From assembly GCF_001021385.1 (NCBI RefSeq), contig NZ_CP011773.1, positions 1,426,001 through 1,490,000 of the forward strand: a stretch of 64,000 nucleotides of DNA, in the 5' to 3' direction. Below, in pieces: positions 17,157 through 24,719 of this stretch (its first letter is position 1; the number at the start of each line of letters is the position of its first letter). The notes under the pieces are model-generated. The model saw only the letters and a list, made by a program, of their open reading frames with translations. It was not told the origin of the DNA and ran no database searches. The stretch comes from Mycobacterium sp. EPa45 (GTDB lineage Bacteria > Actinomycetota > Actinomycetes > Mycobacteriales > Mycobacteriaceae). The translations under genes were made by a program, and so were the position numbers.

Positions 17157-18159
17157 TGTATTCACCGGCGTCGGTTGTGGTGGGCGTGGCCAACAGTGTG
17201 GTGACGCCGGCCTGGGCGAACGCGGCGATGCGTTCCTTGACGAATCCGCGCGGGCCGATCAGGTTCACCGCGCGCACCAGCTCGTCAGGCACCGCGGCGA
17301 TCGCCTCGGCCTTGCGGCCGGACAGGAACAGGTCTTGGATGTGGTCGGCCACCTCGCCGTACCCGTAGCGAGTCGCCAGCTTGTGGTAGAAGTTCTGGCC
17401 TCGAGCGCCCATTCCGCCGATGTAGAGCGCCAGGTGCGGCTTGGCCCAGTTCAGGCGTTCCTCGACATCGTCGCCGATGGCCAGTGACACGCCGACCATC
17501 ACGTCTAATTCACCAAGTGCGCTGTCACGCTTGGCCTTTCCGGCCCGCAACGCGTCACCCCAGACGTCATCGGCCTTCTCCGGGTAGAAGAACACCGGCT
17601 GCCAGCCCTCGGCGATCTCGGCCGTCAGCTCGACGTTCTTGGGGCCGAGTGCGGCGATGGTGATCGGAATCCGTTCGCGGACAGGGTGATTGATCAACTG
17701 CAGCGGCTTGCCCAATCCGGTTCCCCGGTCGGCGGGCAGAGGGATCTGATAGTTGCGACCCTGGTGCTGGACGCGTTCACGGCGCCAGACCTGCCGGCAG
17801 ATATCGACGACTTCGCGGGTGCGGCCCAGTGGCGCGTCGAACGGCACTCCGTGAAATCCCTCCACCACCTGCGGGCCGGACGTGCCGATGCCGAGCCGGA
17901 AGCGACCGTCGGACACGAAGTCCAGGCCGGCCGCGGTCATCGCCAGCAGCGTCGGCGTCCGGGTGTAGATCGGGAAGACGCCCGAGCCCAGCTCGATCGT
18001 CGAGGTCTTCGCGGCCAGATAGCCGAGCTGGCTGACCGCGTCGTACGAGTAGGCCTCGGCGACGAGGGCGATGTCGACCCCGGCTTTCTCCAACACGACG
18101 ATGTGCTCGACGGCCTCGCGGAAGCCGCCCGAATAGTCCAGAAATATCCCGGTGCGCAT
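17119..18159 (-). CDS. F420-dependent LLM-class oxidoreductase
   Basis: The 346-residue luciferase-like TIM-barrel protein starts MRTGIFLDYSGGFREAVEHIVVLEKAGVD. It has LGSGVFPIYTRTPTLLAMTAAGLDFVSDGRFRLGIGTSGPQVVEGFHG and the barrel signature ITIAALGPKNVELTAEIAEGW, diagnostic of the F420-using group. Substrate unknown. ATG 18159 is preferred over the TTG two codons upstream. A TetR-type inverted repeat lies 15 bases before the start. The gene is convergent with the Rv3439c-like gene. Confidence 0.85.
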   Translation of the reverse strand: MRTGIFLDYSGGFREAVEHIVVLEKAGVDIALVAEAYSYDAVSQLGYLAAKTSTIELGSGVFPIYTRTPTLLAMTAAGLDFVSDGRFRLGIGTSGPQVVEGFHGVPFDAPLGRTREVVDICRQVWRRERVQHQGRNYQIPLPADRGTGLGKPLQLINHPVRERIPITIAALGPKNVELTAEIAEGWQPVFFYPEKADDVWGDALRAGKAKRDSALGELDVMVGVSLAIGDDVEERLNWAKPHLALYIGGMGARGQNFYHKLATRYGYGEVADHIQDLFLSGRKAEAIAAVPDELVRAVNLIGPRGFVKERIAAFAQAGVTTLLATPTTTDAGEYISWVEELRQLLP

Positions 18160-18174
18160 TCGCAAAGTAAATCA

Positions 18175-18190
18175 CCAACCAGTTGGTTGG
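18175..18190. promoter_or_regulatory. Inverted repeat, candidate TetR-type operator
   Basis: CCAACC-AGTT-GGTTGG is a perfect 6-4-6 inverted repeat just upstream of the LLM oxidoreductase start. The sequence style resembles operators of mycobacterial TetR regulators. No TetR gene is adjacent. Confidence 0.45.
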
Positions 18191-18200
18191 GCGAGGGTGG

Positions 18201-19052
18201 CTACTTCAGCAGCGCGACGAACTGTTGCTCCGGGGTCACCGGCTCGGCGTCGGGATCGGGCAATTCGGTCTTGGGCAGCACCGCCTCTGGATCGGCGAAC
18301 TCTCGATAGGTCTTGTCGCCGGTCAGGTGGAACAGCAGGAAGCCGGTCAGCAGAGCACGCGCCGTCTTCTGCGTCTTTCTGTCCGACCCCGGCATGCCCA
18401 GCACCTTGGCGAATCGACGCTTCTCGGCCAGCCCGGACGACTCGGCCTTACTGACGATGCGCAGCACCGATCCCTTCCAGGCCTCGGCCAGGTGAATGGC
18501 ATCGGTGCGCAGCGAATGCAGATCATCGGGCGCACTGAGCACCAGGCCGGGCACTTTCAGCGACGCCGCCGGCTGCTCAGCCTCGGGCTTGGTCACCGTC
18601 GGGAAAAGCGCTGCGACCGCCTTGGGGGCGCCCGACGCCGCCCCGGCCAGGCCCGCCGCGGCGAAGACCGCGGCCGAGCCACCGAAGCCGTGTCCGGCCA
18701 GGCCCAGTTTGGTGGGGTGCACGCTGATCTCACCGGGGCCCAGCCGCACGCCGCTGATGATGTCGAGGGTGGTGCCCAGGTCGACCGAAAGATTCAGCAC
18801 CGACGGCGCGAATCCGCGCTCGGTGTTCGGGGCGGCCGCGACGATGCCCCATGACGCGAGATGTTCCAACGTCTTCACGTAGTGGTCGACATCTGTGAGC
18901 CAATCGTGGCCGAAGGCCACACCTGGCAGATTGAATCCCGACGCCGGGGTGTAGACGATGCCGGGTAACCCGGCAAAGGCCAGGTCACCGCGCAGAACCT
19001 GATGCGGACCGCGGCGTGTCAGCGCCGCGAAGAGCTTGCGTGTCCGGGCCAC
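18201..19052 (-). CDS. Alpha/beta hydrolase, dienelactone-hydrolase-like, Rv3438-like
   Basis: The 283-residue protein has the alpha/beta-hydrolase nucleophile region LGLAGHGFGGSAAVFAAAG, where Gly-His-Gly-Phe-Gly-Gly stands at the usual G-x-S-x-G elbow. The expected Ser is Phe here, so hydrolytic activity is doubtful. The N-terminal PGIVYTPASGFNLPGVAFGHDWL and later VPGLVLSAPDDLHSLR fit the fold. Divergence from glmS equals the Rv3438/Rv3436c arrangement. Start is GTG 19052 with a leaderless-type promoter. Confidence 0.75.
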   Translation of the reverse strand: MARTRKLFAALTRRGPHQVLRGDLAFAGLPGIVYTPASGFNLPGVAFGHDWLTDVDHYVKTLEHLASWGIVAAAPNTERGFAPSVLNLSVDLGTTLDIISGVRLGPGEISVHPTKLGLAGHGFGGSAAVFAAAGLAGAASGAPKAVAALFPTVTKPEAEQPAASLKVPGLVLSAPDDLHSLRTDAIHLAEAWKGSVLRIVSKAESSGLAEKRRFAKVLGMPGSDRKTQKTARALLTGFLLFHLTGDKTYREFADPEAVLPKTELPDPDAEPVTPEQQFVALLK

Positions 19053-19058
19053 CCCTTG

Positions 19059-19064
19059 AACCTA
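19059..19064 (-). promoter_or_regulatory. -10 box of the Rv3438-like gene (leaderless)
   Basis: TAGGTT on the minus strand is followed by 6 bases and then GTG 19052. It lies 31 bases from the divergent glmS -10 box. Confidence 0.45.
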
Positions 19065-19094
19065 GCGGACTCGGTTGAACCCCGGATGCTGCAC

Positions 19095-19100
19095 TACCCT
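19095..19100 (+). promoter_or_regulatory. -10 box of glmS (leaderless)
   Basis: TACCCT is followed by 8 bases and then ATG 19109; no ribosome site is present. TTGAAC at 19075-19080 is a weak -35 at short spacing. Confidence 0.5.
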
Positions 19101-19108
19101 GGATCAAC

Positions 19109-20977
19109 ATGTGCGGAATCGTGGCCTACGTCGGGCATCGTCCTGCCCGCGGTGTCGTGGTCGATGCACTGCGGCGCATGGAATACCGCGGCTACGACTC
19201 ATCCGGGGTCGCCCTGCTGGACGGCGACGGCGGCTTGACCGTGCGTCGCCGGGCCGGCCGGCTGACCAATCTCGAGGAGGCGCTGGCCGAAACCGACCCC
19301 GATGCGCTGACCGGGACCGCAGGAATGGGCCACACCCGGTGGGCCACCCACGGCCGCCCGACCGACCGCAACGCCCATCCGCACCGCGACGCGGCCGGCA
19401 AGTTCGCCGTCGTGCACAACGGGATCATCGAGAACTTCGCCACCCTGCGCCACGAGCTGGAGGCCGACGGTGTGGAGTTCGCCAGCGACACCGACAGCGA
19501 GGTGGCTGTTCACCTGGTCGCCCAGGCGTACCGCCAGGGCCCGACCGCGGGTGACTTCGAGGCGTCTGTGCTGGCGGTGCTGCGGCGGCTCGAGGGCCAT
19601 TTCACGCTGGTGTTCGCCCACGCCGACGATCCCGGCACGATCATCGCCGCCCGTCGGTCCACCCCCCTGGTCGTCGGCATCGGCGACGGCGAGATGTTCA
19701 TCGGCTCCGACGTCGCGGCGTTCATCGAGTTCACCCGCGACGCTGTCGAGTTGGGCCAGGACCAGGCGGTGGTGATCACCGCCGAGGGCTATTCGATCAC
19801 CGACTTCGACGGGGTCGACGACACCGCGAACGCCCGCGAATTTCACATCGACTGGGATCTGTCAGCCGCTGAGAAGGGCGGCTACGACTACTTCATGCTC
19901 AAGGAGATCGCGGAGCAGCCGGCGGCCGTCGCCGACACCCTGCTCGGCCATTTCATCGACGGCCGCATCGTGCTCGACGAGCAGCGCCTGTCCGATCAGG
20001 AACTGCGCGAGGTCGACAAGGTCTTCATCGTCGCCTGCGGCACGGCATTCCACTCCGGGCTACTGGCCAAGTACGCCATCGAGCATTGGACCCGCCTGCC
20101 GGTGGAGGTAGAACTCGCCAGTGAGTTCAGATACCGCGATCCCGTCTTGGACCGCGGCACCCTGGTGATCGCGATCTCCCAGTCCGGCGAGACCGCCGAC
20201 ACCCTGGAGGCCGTCCGGCACGCCAAGAGCCAGAAGGCCAAGGTGCTGGCGATCTGCAACACCAACGGCAGCCAGATCCCGCGTGAGGCGGACGCGGTGC
20301 TCTACACCCGCGCCGGGCCCGAGATCGGGGTGGCGGCCACGAAGACCTTCCTGGCCCAGATCGCCGCGAACTATCTCGTCGGCCTCGCGCTGGCGCAGGC
20401 CCGGGGCACCAAGTACCCCGATGAGGTCGAGCGCGAGTATCACGAGTTGGAGTCGATGCCCGACCAGGTCACCCGGGTGCTCGAACACCTCGAGCCCATC
20501 ACGGCGTTGGGTCAGCAGTTCGCGTCGTCGCCGACGGTGCTGTTCCTGGGCCGCCACGTCGGCTATCCGGTGGCGCTCGAGGGTGCGCTCAAGCTCAAGG
20601 AATTGGCGTACATGCACGCCGAGGGCTTCGCGGCCGGCGAGCTCAAGCACGGACCGATCGCGCTGATCGAAGACGGCCTACCCGTGATCGTGGTGATGCC
20701 GTCACCGAAGAACGCGGCGACCCTGCACGCCAAGTTGCTGAGCAACATCCGCGAAATCCAGGCCCGCGGCGCGGTCACGATCGTGATCGCCGAGGACGGC
20801 GATGACACCGTGCGCCCGTACGCCGACTACATCTTCGAAATACCCGCGGTGTCAACGCTTTTCCAGCCGCTGCTGTCCACCGTCCCGCTGCAGGTGTTCG
20901 CGGCCGCGGTGGCCCGGGCTCGCGGCTTCGACGTCGACAAGCCCCGCAATCTCGCCAAGTCCGTCACGGTCGAGTGA
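19109..20977 (+). CDS. glmS: Glutamine-fructose-6-phosphate aminotransferase (isomerising)
   Basis: GlmS makes glucosamine-6-phosphate from fructose-6-phosphate and glutamine, the first committed step to UDP-GlcNAc. The 622-residue protein has the processed N-terminus MCGIVAYVG (catalytic Cys2), glutaminase motifs GHTRWATHG and HNGIIEN, and two SIS isomerase domains (about 290-430: CGTAFHSGL, ISQSGETADT; about 465-605: LGRHVGYPVALEGALKLKE). The C-terminus DKPRNLAKSVTVE is canonical. The 3' end overlaps the convergent NTF2-like gene by 14 bases. Confidence 0.97.
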   Translation: MCGIVAYVGHRPARGVVVDALRRMEYRGYDSSGVALLDGDGGLTVRRRAGRLTNLEEALAETDPDALTGTAGMGHTRWATHGRPTDRNAHPHRDAAGKFAVVHNGIIENFATLRHELEADGVEFASDTDSEVAVHLVAQAYRQGPTAGDFEASVLAVLRRLEGHFTLVFAHADDPGTIIAARRSTPLVVGIGDGEMFIGSDVAAFIEFTRDAVELGQDQAVVITAEGYSITDFDGVDDTANAREFHIDWDLSAAEKGGYDYFMLKEIAEQPAAVADTLLGHFIDGRIVLDEQRLSDQELREVDKVFIVACGTAFHSGLLAKYAIEHWTRLPVEVELASEFRYRDPVLDRGTLVIAISQSGETADTLEAVRHAKSQKAKVLAICNTNGSQIPREADAVLYTRAGPEIGVAATKTFLAQIAANYLVGLALAQARGTKYPDEVEREYHELESMPDQVTRVLEHLEPITALGQQFASSPTVLFLGRHVGYPVALEGALKLKELAYMHAEGFAAGELKHGPIALIEDGLPVIVVMPSPKNAATLHAKLLSNIREIQARGAVTIVIAEDGDDTVRPYADYIFEIPAVSTLFQPLLSTVPLQVFAAAVARARGFDVDKPRNLAKSVTVE

Positions 20978-21347
20978 CGACGGCGGTCTGCTGATACAGC
21001 ACGAGCCGCCACCTGCCGTCGACGCGGTGATACACCGACGACATGGCTCCGACGAACGGTTCCTCGGCACCGTCGCGCCGGGCCGTGCCGACGTACACCA
21101 GTGCCGCCGTGTCGGCGCCCGCGGCGACGACCCGGGGATCGGACAGCTCGAAACTCGTCCACGGCGGAGCCTGGCCGAGCGCCGAGGTGACGGCAGCGCG
21201 GTCCATCACCGAACCGTTGGCCAACACCATTACCGCGTCCTCGGTCATCAGGTCGCCGTAGAAGCGATCGCCGGTGGACTCACACAGCGATTGCCACCCG
21301 GCCTGTTCGACTTCCAGGAGCTCATTCAGTAACTGCTGATCGGTCAT
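20964..21347 (-). CDS. NTF2-like DUF4440 protein (SnoaL/ketosteroid isomerase fold)
   Basis: The 127-residue protein fits the DUF4440 group: an N-terminal helix LLNELLEVEQAGWQSL, then GDRFYGDLMTEDAVMVLANG, and the final strands GAMSSVYHRVDGRWRLVLYQQTAV. This fold binds small hydrophobic ligands or acts as a simple isomerase or scaffold; no catalytic residue set can be assigned. Start is ATG 21347. It overlaps the end of glmS tail to tail. Confidence 0.78.
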   Translation of the reverse strand: MTDQQLLNELLEVEQAGWQSLCESTGDRFYGDLMTEDAVMVLANGSVMDRAAVTSALGQAPPWTSFELSDPRVVAAGADTAALVYVGTARRDGAEEPFVGAMSSVYHRVDGRWRLVLYQQTAVVTRP

Positions 21348-21395
21348 GAGCGTGAATACCCACGCGGACTTGGCTGCTATCCGCGATTGAGCACG

Positions 21396-21401
21396 TAACC
21401 T
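21396..21401 (+). promoter_or_regulatory. -10 box of nnr (leaderless)
   Basis: TAACCT is followed by 8 bases and then ATG 21410, with no ribosome site. It supports ATG 21410 over the TTG/GTG codons directly upstream. Confidence 0.5.
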
Positions 21402-21409
21402 TGGTGCCG

Positions 21410-22831
21410 ATGCGGCACTACTACACCGCCGACGCGATTCGCGCCGCCGAGGCGCCCTTGCTGGCGAGCCTGCCCGATGGTGTGCTGATGCGCCGTGCCG
21501 CCTACGGTTTAGCCACCGCGATCGCCCGGGAACTGCGGGCGCGCACCGGCGCGGTGACCGGTCGTCAGCTGTGTGCGGTGGTCGGCTCGGGTGACAACGG
21601 CGGTGACGCGCTGTGGGCGGTGACCTTGCTGCGGCGCCGCGGTGCGGCCGCAACAGCCGTGCTACTCAACCCCGAACACACCCATGCCAAGGCGTTGACG
21701 GCGTTCCGCTCCGCCGGTGGCCGGGTGGTGCCCGCCGTGCCGCCGTCGACCGATCTCGTGATCGACGGAGTCGTCGGCATCTCCGGCAGCGGCCCTCTGC
21801 GCCCGGCGGCCGCCGAACTGTTCGCCGCCGTCGACGACGCCGGCATTCCGGTGGTGGCCGTCGACATCCCCAGCGGCATCGACGTGCAGACCGGAGCGAT
21901 CACCGGGCCGGCGGTGCACGCCGCGGTCACCGTCACCTTCGGTGGCCTCAAACCCGTTCATGCGCTGGCCGACTGCGGTCGCGTCGAACTCGTCGACATC
22001 GGCCTGGACCTGCCACGTACCGATGTGCTGGGCATGGAAGCCCCCGACGTGAAGGCACGCTGGCCGTTGCCCGGTGTGCGCGACGACAAGTACTCCCAAG
22101 GCGTGACCGGCATCTTGGCCGGTTCGTCCACCTACCCCGGGGCGGCGATCCTGTGCACGGGTGCCGCGGTGGCCACGACCTCGGGCATGAAGCGCTACGC
22201 GGGATCCGCCGCAGCCGAGGTCGTGTCACACTGGCCGGAGGTGGTGGCCGCGCCGAACCCGCACGCCGCCGGACGGGTGCAATCCTGGGTCGTCGGACCC
22301 GGCCTCGGTACCGACGAGAACGGTTTTGCCGCATTGCATTTCGCGCTCAGTTCAGATCTTCCGGTGGTGGTCGACGCCGACGCTCTGACCATCCTCTCGA
22401 CGCAGCCCGACCTGGTGGCCGGGCGGGCAGCGCCGACGGTGCTGACCCCGCATGCCGGCGAGTTCGCCCGGCTGGCCGGCGGTCCGCCCGGCGAGGACCG
22501 GGTCGCCGCCACCCGCAGGCTGGCCGAGGCCTTCGGCGCCACGGTCCTCCTCAAGGGCAACGTCACGGTCATTGCGGAGCCGTCCGGCACGGTGTACCTC
22601 AACCCGGCCGGCGGGTCGTGGGCGGCAACCGCCGGCTCCGGCGACGTGTTGTCCGGCATGATCGGTGGGCTGCTGGCGTCTGGACTGCCACCCGCGGAGG
22701 CGGCGGCGTCAGCGGCGTTCGTGCACGCCCGCGCCGCCAACGCCTCTGCTGCCGATCCCGGCCCGTCCCCGGTGCCCACGTCGGCGTCGCGCATCCTCGC
22801 CCATATCCGTCAAGCCATCGCAGAACTGTAG
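21410..22831 (+). CDS. nnr: Bifunctional NAD(P)HX epimerase and ADP-dependent dehydratase
   Basis: Nnr repairs hydrated NADH/NADPH. The 473-residue protein has the YjeF_N epimerase domain (about 1-210: VGSGDNGGDALWA, LVIDGVVGISGSGPLR, DIPSGIDV) fused to the ribokinase-like dehydratase domain (about 225-470: DDKYSQGVTGILAGSSTYPGAA, VVDADALT, TPHAGEFARL, LKGNVTVI, WAATAGSGDVLSGMIG with the catalytic Asp). Length and start MRHYYTADAIRAAEAPLLASLPDG match Rv3433c. gadB follows after 11 bases, so the genes are probably co-transcribed. Confidence 0.95.
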   Translation: MRHYYTADAIRAAEAPLLASLPDGVLMRRAAYGLATAIARELRARTGAVTGRQLCAVVGSGDNGGDALWAVTLLRRRGAAATAVLLNPEHTHAKALTAFRSAGGRVVPAVPPSTDLVIDGVVGISGSGPLRPAAAELFAAVDDAGIPVVAVDIPSGIDVQTGAITGPAVHAAVTVTFGGLKPVHALADCGRVELVDIGLDLPRTDVLGMEAPDVKARWPLPGVRDDKYSQGVTGILAGSSTYPGAAILCTGAAVATTSGMKRYAGSAAAEVVSHWPEVVAAPNPHAAGRVQSWVVGPGLGTDENGFAALHFALSSDLPVVVDADALTILSTQPDLVAGRAAPTVLTPHAGEFARLAGGPPGEDRVAATRRLAEAFGATVLLKGNVTVIAEPSGTVYLNPAGGSWAATAGSGDVLSGMIGGLLASGLPPAEAAASAAFVHARAANASAADPGPSPVPTSASRILAHIRQAIAEL

Positions 22832-22842
22832 AAAGGACGCCC

Positions 22843-24222
22843 GTGCCCCACGTCAAATACCGATCCCCGTCGATCGCACCGGCATACACCGGACGTCTGT
22901 CCACCGACCCGATCCCGTCGCTGAGGCTGCCCGACGAAGCGATGGAACCCACTGCGGCATACCGATTCATCCACGACGAGCTGATGCTCGACGGCAGCTC
23001 TCGGCTCAACCTCGCTACGTTCGTCACCACCTGGATGGACCCCGAGGCCGAGAAGCTGATGGCCGAGACGTTCGACAAGAATATGATCGACAAGGACGAA
23101 TACCCAGCCACCGCGGCCATCGAATCACGCTGTGTGGCAATGGTTGCCGATCTGTTCCACGCCGAGAACCTTCGTGACGACGATGCCGCCACCGCGGTCG
23201 GGGTCTCCACCATCGGGTCGTCGGAGGCGGTGATGCTCGGCGGGTTGGCCCTGAAGTGGCGCTGGAAGGCCCGGGTCGGGGATAAGTGGAAAACCCGCAC
23301 CCCCAACCTGGTGATGGGCTCCAACGTGCAGGTGGTGTGGGAGAAGTTCTGCCGTTACTTCGAGGTCGAGCCGCGCTACCTGCCGATGGCCGAAGACCGC
23401 TACGTCATCACCCCCGAGCAGGTCCTTGACTACGTCGACGAGGACACCATCGGTGTCGTGGGCATCCTGGGCACCACCTACACCGGTGAACTGGAGCCGA
23501 TCGCCGACATCTGTGCGGCCCTGGACAAACTGCAGAAGGAGAAGGGACTCGACATCCCGGTCCACGTCGACGCGGCCAGCGGCGGCTTCGTGGTGCCGTT
23601 CCTGCACCCGGACATCAAGTGGGACTTCCGGTTACCGCGCGTGGCGTCGATCAACGTCAGCGGCCACAAGTACGGGCTGACCTATCCGGGCATCGGATTC
23701 GTGGTGTGGCGCAACGCCGATTGCCTACCAGAAGAGCTGGTGTTCCGGGTCAACTACCTCGGCGGTGACATGCCGACCTTCACGCTGAACTTCTCCCGGC
23801 CCGGCAATCAGGTGGTCGGCCAGTACTACAACTTCCTGCGGCTGGGCCGGGCCGGTTATACCCATGTGATGCAATGCCTTTCCGGGACGGCACGGTGGCT
23901 GTCCGACCAGCTGGAGGCTTGTCAGCACTTCGAGGTGATCTCGGACGGCTCGGCGATCCCGGTGGTGGCGTTCCGGCTCAAGGGTGACCTCGGCTACACC
24001 GAGTTCGACGTGTCAGCAGCGCTGCGCTCCTACGGCTGGCAGGTGCCCGCCTACACCATGCCTGATGGCGCGGAGAACATCTCGGTCCTGCGCGTGGTGG
24101 TCCGTGAAGGCTTCTCCGCCGATCTGGCCCGCTCGCTGTGGGCGGACCTCAACGCCGTGCTCGGCCACCTCGACGCGATCCAGCCCGAGGGTCACTTCAC
24201 ACAGGAACACTTCGCGCACTGA
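22843..24222 (+). CDS. gadB: Glutamate decarboxylase
   Basis: The PLP-dependent enzyme converts glutamate to GABA while consuming a proton. The 459-residue protein has [30 protein letters not shown] (Asp243 pairs with the PLP ring nitrogen) and [13 protein letters not shown] with the Schiff-base Lys276, the same position as in E. coli GadB. Start is GTG 22843 after GAAAGGACG. The acid-sensing C-terminal HxxH-like tail region (QEHFAH) is present in part. Order nnr-gadB matches Rv3433c-Rv3432c. Confidence 0.95.
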   Translation: MPHVKYRSPSIAPAYTGRLSTDPIPSLRLPDEAMEPTAAYRFIHDELMLDGSSRLNLATFVTTWMDPEAEKLMAETFDKNMIDKDEYPATAAIESRCVAMVADLFHAENLRDDDAATAVGVSTIGSSEAVMLGGLALKWRWKARVGDKWKTRTPNLVMGSNVQVVWEKFCRYFEVEPRYLPMAEDRYVITPEQVLDYVDEDTIGVVGILGTTYTGELEPIADICAALDKLQKEKGLDIPVHVDAASGGFVVPFLHPDIKWDFRLPRVASINVSGHKYGLTYPGIGFVVWRNADCLPEELVFRVNYLGGDMPTFTLNFSRPGNQVVGQYYNFLRLGRAGYTHVMQCLSGTARWLSDQLEACQHFEVISDGSAIPVVAFRLKGDLGYTEFDVSAALRSYGWQVPAYTMPDGAENISVLRVVVREGFSADLARSLWADLNAVLGHLDAIQPEGHFTQEHFAH

Positions 24223-24719
24223 TGGCCGACTCCGACGCTGCTGCAATACGCGCTGACCGTGCCGCCTGGGCGGCGCAACACCTTGCGACCTATCTGGAAT
24301 CCGGCGGGACGCGCGGACATGTCCTCGACTTGAGCGAGGTGGGTGGTCGCACGTTCACTACCCACTGCCTGCTCCGCTACACCGGACGCAAGTCGGGTCA
24401 GCACTACATCAAGCCGTTGATCTACGGCAATGCCGGCGGTGAGGTCGTGATTGTCGCGTCGAAAGGTGGCGCGGACAGTCATCCGGAGTGGTATCTGAAC
24501 GTCCTGGCCAGCGAGACGCTCGAGGTGCAGATTGCAACGGAGGCTTTCGAAGCCGCGTGGCGCGAACCGCAGGGCGATGAGCGGCATCAGGTGTGGGAGT
24601 ACATGTGCCACCTGTATCCGCCCTACATCGCGTATCAGCAGTCCACGAGTCGGCGCATTCCGCTGGTGATGTTGAGTCTGCTCAGGCCGATAGCGACGTT
24701 CAGCGCACCCGCTGATTAG
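24222..24719 (+). CDS. F420H2-dependent oxidoreductase of the Ddn/DUF385 family
   Basis: The 165-residue protein has the split-barrel signature of deazaflavin-dependent nitroreductases: THCLLRYTGRKSGQHYIKPLIYG, VVIVASKGGADSHPEWYLNVLAS, then the C-terminal VWEYMCHLYPPYIAYQQSTSRRIPLV. These enzymes use reduced F420 on quinones or other oxidants and, in Ddn, on nitroimidazole prodrugs. The start overlaps the gadB stop by one base (TGATG), so it is coupled to gadB. It is convergent with the flavoprotein gene, overlapping by 20 bases. Confidence 0.82.
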   Translation: MADSDAAAIRADRAAWAAQHLATYLESGGTRGHVLDLSEVGGRTFTTHCLLRYTGRKSGQHYIKPLIYGNAGGEVVIVASKGGADSHPEWYLNVLASETLEVQIATEAFEAAWREPQGDERHQVWEYMCHLYPPYIAYQQSTSRRIPLVMLSLLRPIATFSAPAD

